Below, in pieces: positions 26,992 through 36,267 of a stretch of 64,000 bases of DNA (within the stretch, counting starts at the first letter, position 1; each line of letters starts with the position of its first letter). The notes beneath the pieces are model-generated. The model was not told the DNA's origin and ran no database searches. It worked only from the letters and a program-made list of their open reading frames with translations. Made by a program: the position numbers and the translations under genes. Source of the stretch: Streptococcus sp. LQJ-218 (GTDB lineage Bacteria > Bacillota > Bacilli > Lactobacillales > Streptococcaceae). Where the stretch lies: NCBI RefSeq assembly GCF_003428885.1, contig NZ_QQRU01000003.1, positions 172,440-236,439 of the forward strand. The letters run 5' to 3'.

Positions 26992-27644
26992 TTTCGCTCC
27001 AATTTATAACCAACATTGCGCACAGTGAGGATGCAGTCCAAGCCTAGCTTTTTCCGCAGTTCCTTGATATAAACATCAATGACACGGTCAAAGGGAACCT
27101 CATCTGTCACTTTCCAGACAGCATCAATAATCTGAGACCGGGTCAAGGCCCTTCCTTCATTTTTAACCAAATAATCAAGAATTTCCAACTCTTTGGCATT
27201 GATAGCTACTTCCTCACCTGCTAGACTTGCACTGTAGCTTTCAAAGTCCACCTTGGTATCCTTATAAGAGAAGATTCGTCCTGTATCGTAGTAGCGCTTG
27301 AAAATAGCGTCCACCCTCACTTTTAAGAGGGACAGAGAAAAAGGCTTTTCCAGATAGCCATCTGCCAGAGACGCAAAGGCACTCATCTTGTATTCCTCAT
27401 CCTGAAAGGCGGTCAACATCAAGACAGGAACCTGGCTGGTTTTGCGAATCTCAGCTAGCACTTCTAGACCATTGAGCTTAGGCATCTGGATATCCAGTAA
27501 AACCAAGGCTACTTCATAGCTGGAAAATTTTTCCAAGGCTTCTTGCCCATCTGCCGCCTCAATGGTTTCATAACCACAATCCGTCAAATAATCACTGACC
27601 CCCTCACGGATCATTTCTTCATCTTCTACAATTAAAATTTTCAT
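26988..27644 (-). CDS. vncR: response regulator VncR (OmpR family)
   Basis: A 218-residue regulator with a receiver domain (phosphoacceptor D51 in LVLLDIQMP, conserved Lys in LEKPFS) and a winged-helix DNA-binding domain (FDRVIDVYIKELRKKL). The ATG at 27644 begins MKILIVEDEE as in relatives. A GTG five codons upstream is closer to an AAAGGA sequence and remains a possible start. Encoded downstream of vex3 and coupled to vncS. Confidence 0.9.
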   Translation of the reverse strand: MKILIVEDEEMIREGVSDYLTDCGYETIEAADGQEALEKFSSYEVALVLLDIQMPKLNGLEVLAEIRKTSQVPVLMLTAFQDEEYKMSAFASLADGYLEKPFSLSLLKVRVDAIFKRYYDTGRIFSYKDTKVDFESYSASLAGEEVAINAKELEILDYLVKNEGRALTRSQIIDAVWKVTDEVPFDRVIDVYIKELRKKLGLDCILTVRNVGYKLERK

Positions 27645-27730
27645 AGAAAAACGTTTCACATTCCTTTAAATTTCTTGTAAATTATCTCAGTTTCATCCTG
27701 AAAGAAAGAGGCCTTAGCAAGATGAAACAG

Positions 27731-27779
27731 ATAAAAATGCTACCTATATTATACCCCATTTGGGGGAGAATAGGTAGCA
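27731..27779 (-). terminator. terminator after vex3 containing a -10-like sequence
   Basis: On the minus strand TGCTACCTAT (27779-27770) pairs with ATAGGTAGCA (27747-27738), with CCCC/GGGG pairing inside and T5 after. The descending part holds GGGGTATAATATAGG, so a possible vncRS -10 (27753-27748) lies inside the hairpin. Confidence 0.65.
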
Positions 27780-27785
27780 AGTTTG

Positions 27786-29165
27786 TTATTCGCTATCCAG
27801 CAAGAGTTCTTTTGGTTGTTTTCTGAGGAGATTGCTTGAAGCAAGCGCCATAACGAGAACCACTAGAACCAAGGCAAGGACAAAGACGATGATAAAGTCT
27901 GATGTCTGAATAGAAATATCTAGGCTCGACAAGGTCTTGCTAAAGCCATCTACTTCAGCACCACCACCAAGGTTAGAGGTTTGAGCCGCCTTGCTAGCCT
28001 GTTTGGCAACACCTGAAGTGACATTGGCAAGAACAGTATTTCCGATTGCACGCGCTGTGTAAGTAGCTAAGAAGTAAGCAGAAACAAGAGCAGGGATGGC
28101 AATCAAGATGGATTCAGTGATAAATTGACCCAAGATACTTGCCTTCTTGAGACCGATAGAGAGGAGAATTCCCACTTCCTTACGGCGGGCGTTGATCCAA
28201 AGGCTAAGCAGGAGGGCAAGGAGAAGAACTGAGAAACTCAAGCTACCCCAGAAGAGGAGGTTGGCCATCTTGTACATACCAGAGATGGATTGCTCAAGAG
28301 CTGGGTAGTTAGATGAGCTCTTAACGAGAGTGTAGCTCTTCCAGTTGATACCGCTGATACCATTCAACTCTTTCATGACGTCATCTAAGTTCTTGTCTGC
28401 TGTTACAAAGAAGGTTGCGTCCCCATAAATGGCTGTATCTTCTGTGTATCCATAAAGTTTTGCAGCAGTGTGAATGTCTGTGATAGCTGTGTTTTCATAG
28501 AGTTCTTGTGAGTAGGTTACTGCTGACTTATTGTGACCATCAAAGAGTCCCTTGATTGTCACTTCGACTGTTTCCTTGGCTCCTTTTTCATTATCGGCAT
28601 CATAGATATTGGAGTCCAGTTTAACCTTGTCTCCTACTTTCCAGCCGTATTTGTCTGCCAAGTCCTTGTGCAGGAGAATCTTGTCCTTGTCGTCGTTGGT
28701 TAAATGCTCTCCTTCGACCAGTTTATAAGAACCAGAGACAAACTTGTCTTCTTTAGAGGAGTCATTGACACCTGTAATCATCAAGCTACTTCCAAAATGT
28801 TTGGCACGGTCAGGTGTCAGATTTTTCTTGGTTTCTGGCGTTTCGATCAGTTCATATCCAGTCAAATCTCCGATAGCGTTGATGCGTTTCACATAAGACT
28901 CGATGGCCTTATTTTCCGTAATTTTTTTGATATCTTCACCCTTGATATTCCCAGCACCACGTGGCGTTCCTTGATTGACGCGACGATTGATTTGCATGGA
29001 GAAACTATTGGTGATATTTTTAAAGGTCTCCTGAGAAGCCTTGGCAGTAGCTCCCTTGATTGACAAGCCAACCAAACTCAAGCTCGCCATAAGGAGAATA
29101 ATCAGGAAGATGACAATCGATTTGAAAAACTTCCTTGTAACGTAGGCAAATGCGTTGTGTAACAT
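27786..29165 (-). CDS. vex3: ABC transporter permease Vex3
   Basis: A 459-residue FtsX/MacB-like permease. One N-terminal membrane helix (about 15-35) is followed by a large extracytoplasmic domain of about 250 residues, then three C-terminal helices separated by a Ser/Ala/Gly-rich loop. This is the MacB topology. Pneumococcal Vex3 has the same length and position before vncR. Partner of Vex1 with the Vex2 ATPase; substrate not established. Confidence 0.88.
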   Translation of the reverse strand: MLHNAFAYVTRKFFKSIVIFLIILLMASLSLVGLSIKGATAKASQETFKNITNSFSMQINRRVNQGTPRGAGNIKGEDIKKITENKAIESYVKRINAIGDLTGYELIETPETKKNLTPDRAKHFGSSLMITGVNDSSKEDKFVSGSYKLVEGEHLTNDDKDKILLHKDLADKYGWKVGDKVKLDSNIYDADNEKGAKETVEVTIKGLFDGHNKSAVTYSQELYENTAITDIHTAAKLYGYTEDTAIYGDATFFVTADKNLDDVMKELNGISGINWKSYTLVKSSSNYPALEQSISGMYKMANLLFWGSLSFSVLLLALLLSLWINARRKEVGILLSIGLKKASILGQFITESILIAIPALVSAYFLATYTARAIGNTVLANVTSGVAKQASKAAQTSNLGGGAEVDGFSKTLSSLDISIQTSDFIIVFVLALVLVVLVMALASSNLLRKQPKELLLDSE

Positions 29166-29215
29166 AGGTTCCCTTTCTAGATTTGATTTAATAATTCTAT
29201 CAAAACAAGCTCATC

Positions 29216-29863
29216 TTATTTTGTAGTGTTGCGAGTTTCAGTCAGTTTCTTGTCCTTCAACTCAAGTGTAATATCTGACGCTTGCGCCACTTCTTTACTG
29301 TGCGTAACGACGATTACACATTTACCAGTTTTCTGGGCAAGTGATTTGAGCAATTCGACAATATCTCCAGCAGTCTTAGGATCCAGATTACCTGTTGGCT
29401 CATCAGCCAAGATAACTGGAGCTTCTGATACCAAGCTACGAGCAATGGCAACACGTTGTTGTTGACCACCTGATAGCTGGAGAACATTTCGCTTGATCTG
29501 ACTTTCATCCAGACCAAGTTCAAGAAGTGTATCCTTGCTTGCCTTTTTGTTGACCAAGCGGACATTTTCCAGTGGAGAAAGATAATCTATCAAGTTATAA
29601 TTTTGAAAGACCAGGGAAATATGGTGCATGCGATGGTAAGAATATCCCTTATTCCGAATGTCCTCTCCTTGGAAAAGGATAGAGCCTTCAACAGGACTAT
29701 CTAGACCAGCAAGGAGGGACAAGAGAGTGGATTTTCCTGCTCCTGACTCCCCAATAATACTGTAAAATTTTCCAGGTTCAAAATTATAATTGATCTGATA
29801 TAGGACTGCCTCAGCAGTGTTCTTATAACGATAAGTAACATCTTGTAATTGTAATAAAGTCAT
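29216..29863 (-). CDS. vex2: ABC transporter ATP-binding protein Vex2
   Basis: A 215-residue ATPase with Walker A GESGAGKST, signature LSGGQQQRVAIARSL and Walker B VILADEPTGNLD, of the MacB/LolD type. It lies between two FtsX-like permease genes and will energise both. The gap to vex1 is 12 bases. Confidence 0.9.
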   Translation of the reverse strand: MTLLQLQDVTYRYKNTAEAVLYQINYNFEPGKFYSIIGESGAGKSTLLSLLAGLDSPVEGSILFQGEDIRNKGYSYHRMHHISLVFQNYNLIDYLSPLENVRLVNKKASKDTLLELGLDESQIKRNVLQLSGGQQQRVAIARSLVSEAPVILADEPTGNLDPKTAGDIVELLKSLAQKTGKCVIVVTHSKEVAQASDITLELKDKKLTETRNTTK

Positions 29864-29875
29864 GATTTCTCCTTC

Positions 29876-31153
29876 TTAACTAATAGATGATAAAATTTCT
29901 TTAGGCGATTTTCTAAATAAGAATAGGAAACAAAGGGCTACTGACAAGCAACTAATCAACAACAGAAAGATATAGGATTCTGCAAACGATAGGATGCTGG
30001 TTGATAGACTGCTTGCTTTGGCTAGTGTATCTTGTAAGCTTGCCTGATCTCCACTTGCTAACAAAGTTTGGAGTAGGTAAGTTGTGATTGCATTGCCTGA
30101 AGCAAATGCTGGAAGCAAAGCACCGAGAGAGACCAAAACTACCTCTAAACAGAACTGTAGGAAGATCGAGCTCTTGCCTTTTCCAAGTGCCAGTAAAATC
30201 CCCACTTCGTAGACCCTTTCTCTCAACCAGAGAGACAAAACCAAAATTAAGGCACCTGCTCCAGCTATCAACATCCCATAAAGGAAGATGGTGAGGAAGG
30301 TTTGGAAGGTAGCAACTGAATCTTTGATTTGTTCAAAGGCCTTGTTTTCCTTTTCGACTTGATATCCTTGATTTTCCAAGGCCAAGTTTTCTACCTGCTC
30401 CATGAGTCCGTCCATTTCCTTAGGATTTTCTACATAGAAGCGAGCTGCACTGACTTGAGCTTCACCATTACCCAAAAGGCTTTGGCTACTTTCATAGTCT
30501 GTAAAGACTTGGTTTTCACTGAAGTCTGAAGACAAGCCTGTGAATTTCTCCTGTTTTTTACCAGAAAAAATGCCGATAATCTCAAACTCTACTGTTTGTC
30601 CTTTTCCAGCTTCTGACTGTCCAGCATCCAAGCTAATCTTGTCATGAAGTGAAAGACCGTTCTTCTTAGCCAAATCTTCGTGGATAAGGATTTTCTTTGC
30701 ATCTCCTTTTTGAAGGTGTCGCCCTTCTTTTAAGTTGAAAGCTGAACTGGTAAAGGTCACATCCTTGGATGAATCCTCAAGAGCCGTTAAGCTAACCAAG
30801 TTCTTGTCCGCAGCTGACAAATCATCACGTTCAACGCTCTGCTCGCCACTCACTGCTTCCTTGTCTTTTAGTTTTGCGATGGTTTCGAGTTCAGGAGAAA
30901 CAGTTTCTAGTCCCTTAATCTTGCTTACAGATGCTAGGTCTGACAACCTGAAGGTCTGACCATTTTCTATCTTCTTAATAGAAAAAGAGGTATTCAGAGA
31001 TTTGTAAAGATTGGTTTCTACTGTCTTGTTGGACTTCATCAGAGTCAAACAGGCTGAAATTCCAGCCAATAGGACCAATAAAATCAGAAATAAAATAAAA
31101 CTTCTCAGTCGTTTTCTGCTGACATAAGCCCAAGCTCTTTGGATTGGATTCAT
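29876..31153 (-). CDS. vex1: ABC transporter permease Vex1
   Basis: A 425-residue FtsX/MacB-like permease with an N-terminal helix (about 15-35), a large extracellular domain and three C-terminal helices, the same plan as Vex3. First gene of vex1-vex2-vex3. It lies downstream of the tRNA-Leu gene. Confidence 0.88.
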   Translation of the reverse strand: MNPIQRAWAYVSRKRLRSFILFLILLVLLAGISACLTLMKSNKTVETNLYKSLNTSFSIKKIENGQTFRLSDLASVSKIKGLETVSPELETIAKLKDKEAVSGEQSVERDDLSAADKNLVSLTALEDSSKDVTFTSSAFNLKEGRHLQKGDAKKILIHEDLAKKNGLSLHDKISLDAGQSEAGKGQTVEFEIIGIFSGKKQEKFTGLSSDFSENQVFTDYESSQSLLGNGEAQVSAARFYVENPKEMDGLMEQVENLALENQGYQVEKENKAFEQIKDSVATFQTFLTIFLYGMLIAGAGALILVLSLWLRERVYEVGILLALGKGKSSIFLQFCLEVVLVSLGALLPAFASGNAITTYLLQTLLASGDQASLQDTLAKASSLSTSILSFAESYIFLLLISCLSVALCFLFLFRKSPKEILSSIS

Positions 31154-31216
31154 TTGTCACCTCCATATTTGTAAGACTATTATAAAATCTAAATATGAAA
31201 TGTTTATGAAATACAA

Positions 31217-31284
31217 AAAAAGAGCAAAAATTTTTTTGCTCTACTTGAATTTGATAAAAAAGAGCTAGCCTAAGCTAACTCTTA
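31217..31284 (-). terminator. two tandem hairpins between tRNA-Leu and vex1
   Basis: AGAGTTAGC-TTAG-GCTAGCTCT followed by T6 (31284-31255, minus strand) ends the tRNA transcript. A second palindrome AGAGCAAAAA/TTTTTGCTCT lies at about 31221-31242. Confidence 0.65.
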
Positions 31285-31289
31285 TCCTA

Positions 31290-31375
31290 TGCGGAGAGAG
31301 GGACTTGAACCCTCACGACCTAAAGCGGTCACAGGATCCTTAGTCCTGCGCGTCTGCCAATTCCGCCATCCCCGC
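31290..31375 (-). tRNA. tRNA-Leu (anticodon AAG)
   Basis: An 86-base gene with acceptor stem GCGGGGA/TCTCCGC, D-arm GGCGGAATTGGCAGACGC, anticodon stem CAGGA/TCCTG around loop CTAAGGA, a long variable arm typical of class II tRNAs, and T-loop GTTCAAGT. Anticodon AAG reads leucine. The discriminator is A; CCA is not encoded. Confidence 0.95.
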
Positions 31376-31456
31376 GTCGATTACTTTACTAGTATATCAA
31401 CTTTTGGGAATCTTGTCAACACTTTTTTTCAAAAATTTTTCATTTCATCAATCAAA

Positions 31457-32032
31457 TTACTCTGAAATTTCATTTAGATTTTCATCTACCAACTTAGCCC
31501 CAAGTGAATTTTTGAAATGACCTAGGGCAAATTGATGATTTTCAGGCCAGATGGAAGCAACAGCTGGTTTAACAATCTCGATATCATATCCTAGATTATA
31601 GGCATCTATAGCTGTATGAAGGACACAGATATCCGTCAAGACTCCGGTTAAAATAACTGTAGAAATTCGACGCTCTCTCAAACGAATATCCAGGTCAGTC
31701 CCTGAAAAAGCTGAGTAATGGCGTTTATCCATCCAAAAGATACGGCTATCTGAACCATGCTCTTGATAAAAGGTCCCCAAATCTCCGTATAAATTGCGTC
31801 CACTAGTCCCAATCAAATTGTGAGGAGGAAATAGCTTGCTTTCTGGGTGGAAACAATCATTTTCTTCGTGAGCATCGATGGTAAAGAAGATGTAATCTCC
31901 ACGTTCAAAAGCCAATCGAGTCACCTTGCTAATGGCATCCGAAATAGCCTGAGCTGGAGCACCTGCTGTCAGCTTCCCACTATCAGCCACAAAATCTTCT
32001 GTATAATCAATCGAAATTAAAGCCTTAGTCAT
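31457..32032 (-). CDS. pncA: isochorismatase-family cysteine hydrolase, probable nicotinamidase
   Basis: A 191-residue cysteine hydrolase with the triad D9 (SIDYTEDF), a Lys in MDKRHYSAF and the nucleophilic Cys in GVLTDICVLHT. Nicotinamidase converts nicotinamide to nicotinate for NAD salvage. Its start overlaps the codY stop by one base (TAATG), so it is cotranslated with codY, as in pneumococcus. Another isochorismatase-type activity cannot be excluded by sequence alone. Confidence 0.85.
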   Translation of the reverse strand: MTKALISIDYTEDFVADSGKLTAGAPAQAISDAISKVTRLAFERGDYIFFTIDAHEENDCFHPESKLFPPHNLIGTSGRNLYGDLGTFYQEHGSDSRIFWMDKRHYSAFSGTDLDIRLRERRISTVILTGVLTDICVLHTAIDAYNLGYDIEIVKPAVASIWPENHQFALGHFKNSLGAKLVDENLNEISE

Positions 32033-32820
32033 TAGTAATCTCTTTTCTTTACTTCTTCAAAAATATCTGAAATCAAGACCTTAAGATAGGTTCCCTTCAT
32101 TCCAAGTGAGCGACTTTCAATAATCCCTGCAGACTCAAGTTTACGAAGGGCATTGACAATCACAGAGCGGGTGATTCCGATACGGTCTGCAATCACAGAT
32201 GCGGTCAACTGCCCTTCATTTCCATTTAATTCCTCTAAAATTGCTGAAACAGCACGAAGTTCAGAATAGGAAAGAGTATTAACCGCCATGGTAACAGCCG
32301 TACGGCGACGGATATTTTTCTCATCTTCTTCACGCTGGAAATTAAGGAGTTGAATCCCAACAACGATACTTGCAATCTCAACAAGGATCAAGTCCTCATC
32401 TTCGAATTTTTTATCATTGCGCCAAATAATCAAAGAGCCAAGGCGAATCCCTGATACATGAATCGGTGCAATGGTCGTCAAGCCATCTGGAAAGTCAGAA
32501 CGACTCTCGACAGGGAATATACTCAAATCATGATCAACTGTCAGATTAGCTTCTGTATCGTAGATCATGTTCGCACCTTGAATGTAGTCATCCGGGAAAA
32601 TCTTAGTTTGAAAGAATTGTTCCACGCGATCTGTATTGGTTTTGTAACGCATAAAATAGCCAAGGAGACGTCCCTTGCTATTAACGATACAGGCGTTACA
32701 GTCAATAATATCTGCCAATTGACGGGTAATTGCATTGTAGGGAAGTTCTTCCTGCAACTGCTCGTCTGAACGCTTCAGGATAGAAGTAATTTTTCTAGTT
32801 TTTTCTAATAAATGTGCCAT
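32032..32820 (-). CDS. codY: GTP- and branched-chain amino acid-sensing repressor CodY
   Basis: A 262-residue global regulator with an N-terminal GAF ligand-binding domain and a C-terminal winged helix ([21 protein letters not shown], the most conserved part of CodY). It starts after a GAGGTGAAAA ribosome-binding site. A CodY-box-like sequence overlaps the -35 region of its own promoter, suggesting autoregulation. Confidence 0.96.
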   Translation of the reverse strand: MAHLLEKTRKITSILKRSDEQLQEELPYNAITRQLADIIDCNACIVNSKGRLLGYFMRYKTNTDRVEQFFQTKIFPDDYIQGANMIYDTEANLTVDHDLSIFPVESRSDFPDGLTTIAPIHVSGIRLGSLIIWRNDKKFEDEDLILVEIASIVVGIQLLNFQREEDEKNIRRRTAVTMAVNTLSYSELRAVSAILEELNGNEGQLTASVIADRIGITRSVIVNALRKLESAGIIESRSLGMKGTYLKVLISDIFEEVKKRDY

Positions 32821-32846
32821 TTTTCACCTCGAATTTAATCGCTATC

Positions 32847-32855
32847 ATTATAACA
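32847..32855 (-). promoter_or_regulatory. extended -10 promoter of codY
   Basis: On the minus strand TGTTATAAT ends 26 bases before the codY start. Confidence 0.6.
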
Positions 32856-32876
32856 TAAACAGCTTGAATTTTCAAT

Positions 32877-32891
32877 TATTATCTGAAAATT
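32877..32891. promoter_or_regulatory. candidate CodY box upstream of codY
   Basis: TATTATCTGAAAATT matches AATTTTCWGAAAATT at 13 of 15 positions and lies 25 bases upstream of the codY -10. Confidence 0.5.
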
Positions 32892-33032
32892 GCTTATTTA
32901 TTTGCAATTTGAAAAAACAAGAATATTTTTAATTAAATTGCTTCTTTTCTATTGACAAGCTCCCTTTTTCTGTGAATTCTAACTTCACAAGGAGATAATA
33001 TTTATCTTCTTTTTCTATTCGGTCTTCTTATA

Positions 33033-33062
33033 TAAAAAAACGATTCATTTTGAACCGCTTTT
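33033..33062 (-). terminator. terminator of cshA
   Basis: On the minus strand CGGTTC-AAAAT-GAATCG forms a hairpin followed by T7, just after the cshA stop. Confidence 0.75.
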
Positions 33063-33064
33063 TC

Positions 33065-34651
33065 TTATTTATCGCCCTTGTTACGAATAACAAAACCTGT
33101 TTGTTTTTCGCTTGAAGTATTGCGTGGTTTTTTATTGTCTTTATTACGATAACGTCTGTCTTTATCAAAACGATCATTGCCACGACTTCCTTTTTTGAAA
33201 TCATCACGACGACCACCACGACGGTTGTCTCCTCGGCGATTATCACGACGGTCATCCCCACGACGGCCTCCACGACTTCCCTTACCTTTACCACCGAAGC
33301 CACTACCTGATGGTTTAAACGGTAATGGTTTTTCACGCGCAATCTCCACTTCAGGCAGACTATCTGGATCTTGAACAGTCAGACTCAAGATATACATTGC
33401 CAATTCTTCTGGAGTAAATTCAGCAGCTAGTTTACGAGCATCCTTGCCAAATTTCTCAAAGTTGGCACGAATGGTTTCATCTGCAAAATCACGTTCGATT
33501 TTCTTGAGAGCTACCTGTTTTTTTGCTTGGAAGGCTTCTTCTGCACTTGCAGGTTTGAGACCTTTCATGCGTTTCTTAGTCAAGTTTTCGATGATTTGGA
33601 GGTAGCCCATTTCATTTGGTGATACGAAAGTAATAGACTGACCTGACTTACCAGCACGACCTGTACGCCCAATACGGTGAACATAACTTTCAGGATCTTG
33701 TGGAATATCGTAGTTGTAGACATGAGTCACACCTGAAATATCCAATCCACGCGCTGCAACGTCTGTCGCAACCAAAACATCAAGATTGCCATTTTTAAAG
33801 TCACGAAGGACACGAAGACGTTTGTTTTGGTCTAAGTCTCCATGAATTCCTTCGGCACGGAAGCCACGAATTTTAAGTCCACGAGTCAATTCATCCACAC
33901 GGCGTTTGGTACGACCAAATACGATAGCGAGTTCTGGTTGCTCCACATCCATGAGACGAGTCATAGTATCAAATTTTTCTTGCTCCTTGACACGGAGGTA
34001 GTACTGATCAACCAATTCTGTCGTCAATTCCTTGGCAGCAATCTTCACATGCTCAGGTTCTTTCATAAACTGAACACCGATACGTTTGATGGCATCTGGC
34101 ATAGTTGCTGAGAAAAGCAAAGTTTGACGACTTTCAGGGACACGAGAAATGATCGCTTCGATGTCTTCTAAGAAGCCCATGTTGAGCATTTCATCTGCTT
34201 CGTCAAGGATAAGAGTTTCAATATCTTGTAATTTCAAGGCCTTGCGTTTAATCAAGTCCAAGAGGCGACCTGGAGTTCCCACTACGATATGGGCACCAGA
34301 TTTAAGAGCCTTAATTTGTTTTTCAATACTTGATCCGCCATATACTGAGCGGACTTTGACTCCCTTACTACGACCAAAGCGGAACAATTCTTCCTGACTT
34401 TGGACAGCAAGTTCACGTGTTGGAGCGATAACCAAAGCTTGGATGGTCGCTTCTTCTGTGCGGATTTTTTCAAGGGTAGGCAAGCCAAAGGCTGCAGTTT
34501 TTCCTGTACCAGTCTGAGCTTGACCAATAACGTCCTTGCCTTCAAGGGCCAAGGGAATGGTTTGTTCTTGGATAGGACTGGCTTCAACAAAACCAGCTTT
34601 TTCAATCTCTGCTAGCAAATCAGCAGACAAGTTTAATTCATTAAATTTCAC
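33065..34651 (-). CDS. cshA: DEAD-box ATP-dependent RNA helicase CshA
   Basis: A 528-residue RNA helicase with the Q motif near the N-terminus, motif I AQTGTGKT, Ia PTRELAVQ, II LDEADEML, III SAT and VI HRIGRTGRAG. A C-terminal tail of about 90 residues is rich in Arg, Gly and Asp (RRGDDRRDNRRGDNRRGG), typical of CshA and likely to bind RNA. The start is a GTG after AGAAAGAAG. Probably acts in mRNA turnover and ribosome assembly at low temperature. The 5' leader is long (see entry). Confidence 0.95.
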   Translation of the reverse strand: MKFNELNLSADLLAEIEKAGFVEASPIQEQTIPLALEGKDVIGQAQTGTGKTAAFGLPTLEKIRTEEATIQALVIAPTRELAVQSQEELFRFGRSKGVKVRSVYGGSSIEKQIKALKSGAHIVVGTPGRLLDLIKRKALKLQDIETLILDEADEMLNMGFLEDIEAIISRVPESRQTLLFSATMPDAIKRIGVQFMKEPEHVKIAAKELTTELVDQYYLRVKEQEKFDTMTRLMDVEQPELAIVFGRTKRRVDELTRGLKIRGFRAEGIHGDLDQNKRLRVLRDFKNGNLDVLVATDVAARGLDISGVTHVYNYDIPQDPESYVHRIGRTGRAGKSGQSITFVSPNEMGYLQIIENLTKKRMKGLKPASAEEAFQAKKQVALKKIERDFADETIRANFEKFGKDARKLAAEFTPEELAMYILSLTVQDPDSLPEVEIAREKPLPFKPSGSGFGGKGKGSRGGRRGDDRRDNRRGDNRRGGRRDDFKKGSRGNDRFDKDRRYRNKDNKKPRNTSSEKQTGFVIRNKGDK

Positions 34652-34809
34652 GGTATTCTTCTTTCTAAAGGTGGTGCGAAGCCACCCTATAGGGCTTAGT
34701 TTATACTTTTCTTTTTATGACGTATTTTCATATACTGGATACAAAATCGTGTTGCCTCTTTTCCACAAAAGAAAAGTACTGTTTTCTTTGCAACCTATAT
34801 AGTATAACA
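34652..34809 (-). promoter_or_regulatory. cshA promoter and long 5' leader
   Basis: An extended -10 TGTTATACT (34809-34801, minus strand) predicts a leader of about 140 bases. Near the ribosome-binding site, GCCCTATAGGG and GGTGG-CTTCGCA-CCACC form short stems. Long leaders are usual for cold-shock helicase genes and may regulate translation; no known riboswitch is recognised. Confidence 0.5.
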
Positions 34810-34848
34810 CAAGACCAGAACAAAAGATAGCCTAATTTCTCTAGAAAA

Positions 34849-36075
34849 TCATGTAAGCGGTTTTTGACTCTCCTTTTTGATTGAACGACCTAAATAATAA
34901 GACAAAGCCAAGGCTATACTATATAAAATAATAAAAACGAACAAGGTTTGTGTGTAAGAATGAGCTATTTTATATGTCTCTGCTAATAAAATAGGCCCTG
35001 CTAAACCAGCCATTGCCCAAGCTGTTAAAATATATCCATGCAGAGCAGCCAACTCCTTGGTTCCAAAAATATCACTGAGATAAGCTGGAATCAAAGAAAA
35101 ACCAGCTCCATAGCAAGTCATCAAAATAGACATAGCCACTACAAATAAAACGGAATTTGTAAATAGCCAAAGTAAGAGCGAGAAGAAAAGATTGACAAGC
35201 AGTAATATACTAAAGGTTAGAGGACGACCGATATAGTCAGATAAACTCGCCCAGAGCAAGCGACCAAATCCATTGAAAATCCCTAAAACGCCCACCATTA
35301 CTGCTGCATGACTTGTAGACAAGCCAGCCATCTCCTGTGCCATTGGCGATGCTGCTGAAATTAAGCCTAAACCACAAGCTATATTGATAAAGAAAATAAT
35401 CCAAAGTATATAAAACCGATTGCTTTTCAGAGCCTGATTCGCAGCCATTCCTTGCGTCAAAGAGGCTGTTTTTTCTTTCCCTGAAACAGATAAAATTGCA
35501 AGCTCTTGCTCATTTGGACGCTTAATGAATTGTGAAGCTAGGAGCATGATAATAAAGTAACTTGCACCTAAAATATAAAAAGTTTCTACAAGACCTACCT
35601 TTGCGATGAAATGTTGCGCTATGGGACTAGTCAATAAAGAAGCAAAACCAAATCCCATAATCGCTAAACCTGTTGCGAGACCACGCTTATCAGGAAACCA
35701 TTTTATAATCGTTGACACAGGGGTAATGTAGCCTGCTCCCAAACCAAGCCCACCTAAAATGCCATAAGCGAGATACAACAACCACAGTTCCTGACGGTCT
35801 ATTGCAAATCCTGTTAAGATATTTCCACCTGCGTACAGAAAAGCAGATAGACTTCCCATGACTCTCGGACCAAATTTTTCTACCAAACGCCCCATAAATG
35901 CAGCCGATAATCCCAAACAAAAGATTGCCAGACTAAAGGCGAAGGCAACAGAAGCCTGATCCCATCCCGTTTTTTCAATAATAGGATTGCGATAAACACT
36001 CCAAGCATACGTGGACCCCAGCATTAAATGCAAAATGACTCCAGCAAAGGCAATAACATAACGATTCGATTTCAT
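34849..36075 (-). CDS. MFS transporter, oxalate/formate antiporter (OFA) family
   Basis: A 408-residue carrier with 12 predicted membrane helices. The N-terminal LGSTYAWSVYRNPI and the FGPRVMGSL and GLGLGAGYITPVSTIIKWFPDKRGLATG segments are typical of OFA-family transporters (TIGR00890-like). The substrate is probably a small carboxylate, but this cannot be read from the sequence. Divergent from the flavoprotein gene. Confidence 0.85.
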   Translation of the reverse strand: MKSNRYVIAFAGVILHLMLGSTYAWSVYRNPIIEKTGWDQASVAFAFSLAIFCLGLSAAFMGRLVEKFGPRVMGSLSAFLYAGGNILTGFAIDRQELWLLYLAYGILGGLGLGAGYITPVSTIIKWFPDKRGLATGLAIMGFGFASLLTSPIAQHFIAKVGLVETFYILGASYFIIMLLASQFIKRPNEQELAILSVSGKEKTASLTQGMAANQALKSNRFYILWIIFFINIACGLGLISAASPMAQEMAGLSTSHAAVMVGVLGIFNGFGRLLWASLSDYIGRPLTFSILLLVNLFFSLLLWLFTNSVLFVVAMSILMTCYGAGFSLIPAYLSDIFGTKELAALHGYILTAWAMAGLAGPILLAETYKIAHSYTQTLFVFIILYSIALALSYYLGRSIKKESQKPLT

Positions 36076-36236
36076 AAATCCTCCTATTTTCGAACATTTA
36101 TCCTATTTTATATAAAAAAAGATAGGATTTTAGTTTATCAAGATTGTTGAAAAATTACTAGTTTTTTGCCTGGAAAGCGTTTTTATATTTTCTTTCCTTT
36201 TCGTAGCAGAATTGTGCAAAAGTTTTTTTCTTGTGC

Positions 36237-36242
36237 TAGAAT
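36237..36242 (+). promoter_or_regulatory. extended -10 of the flavoprotein gene
   Basis: TGCTAGAAT (TG at 36234) lies 25 bases upstream of the ATG, with AGGAGG between them. Confidence 0.5.
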
Positions 36243-36267
36243 GAAATGCGAATAGGAGGAACTCTAA

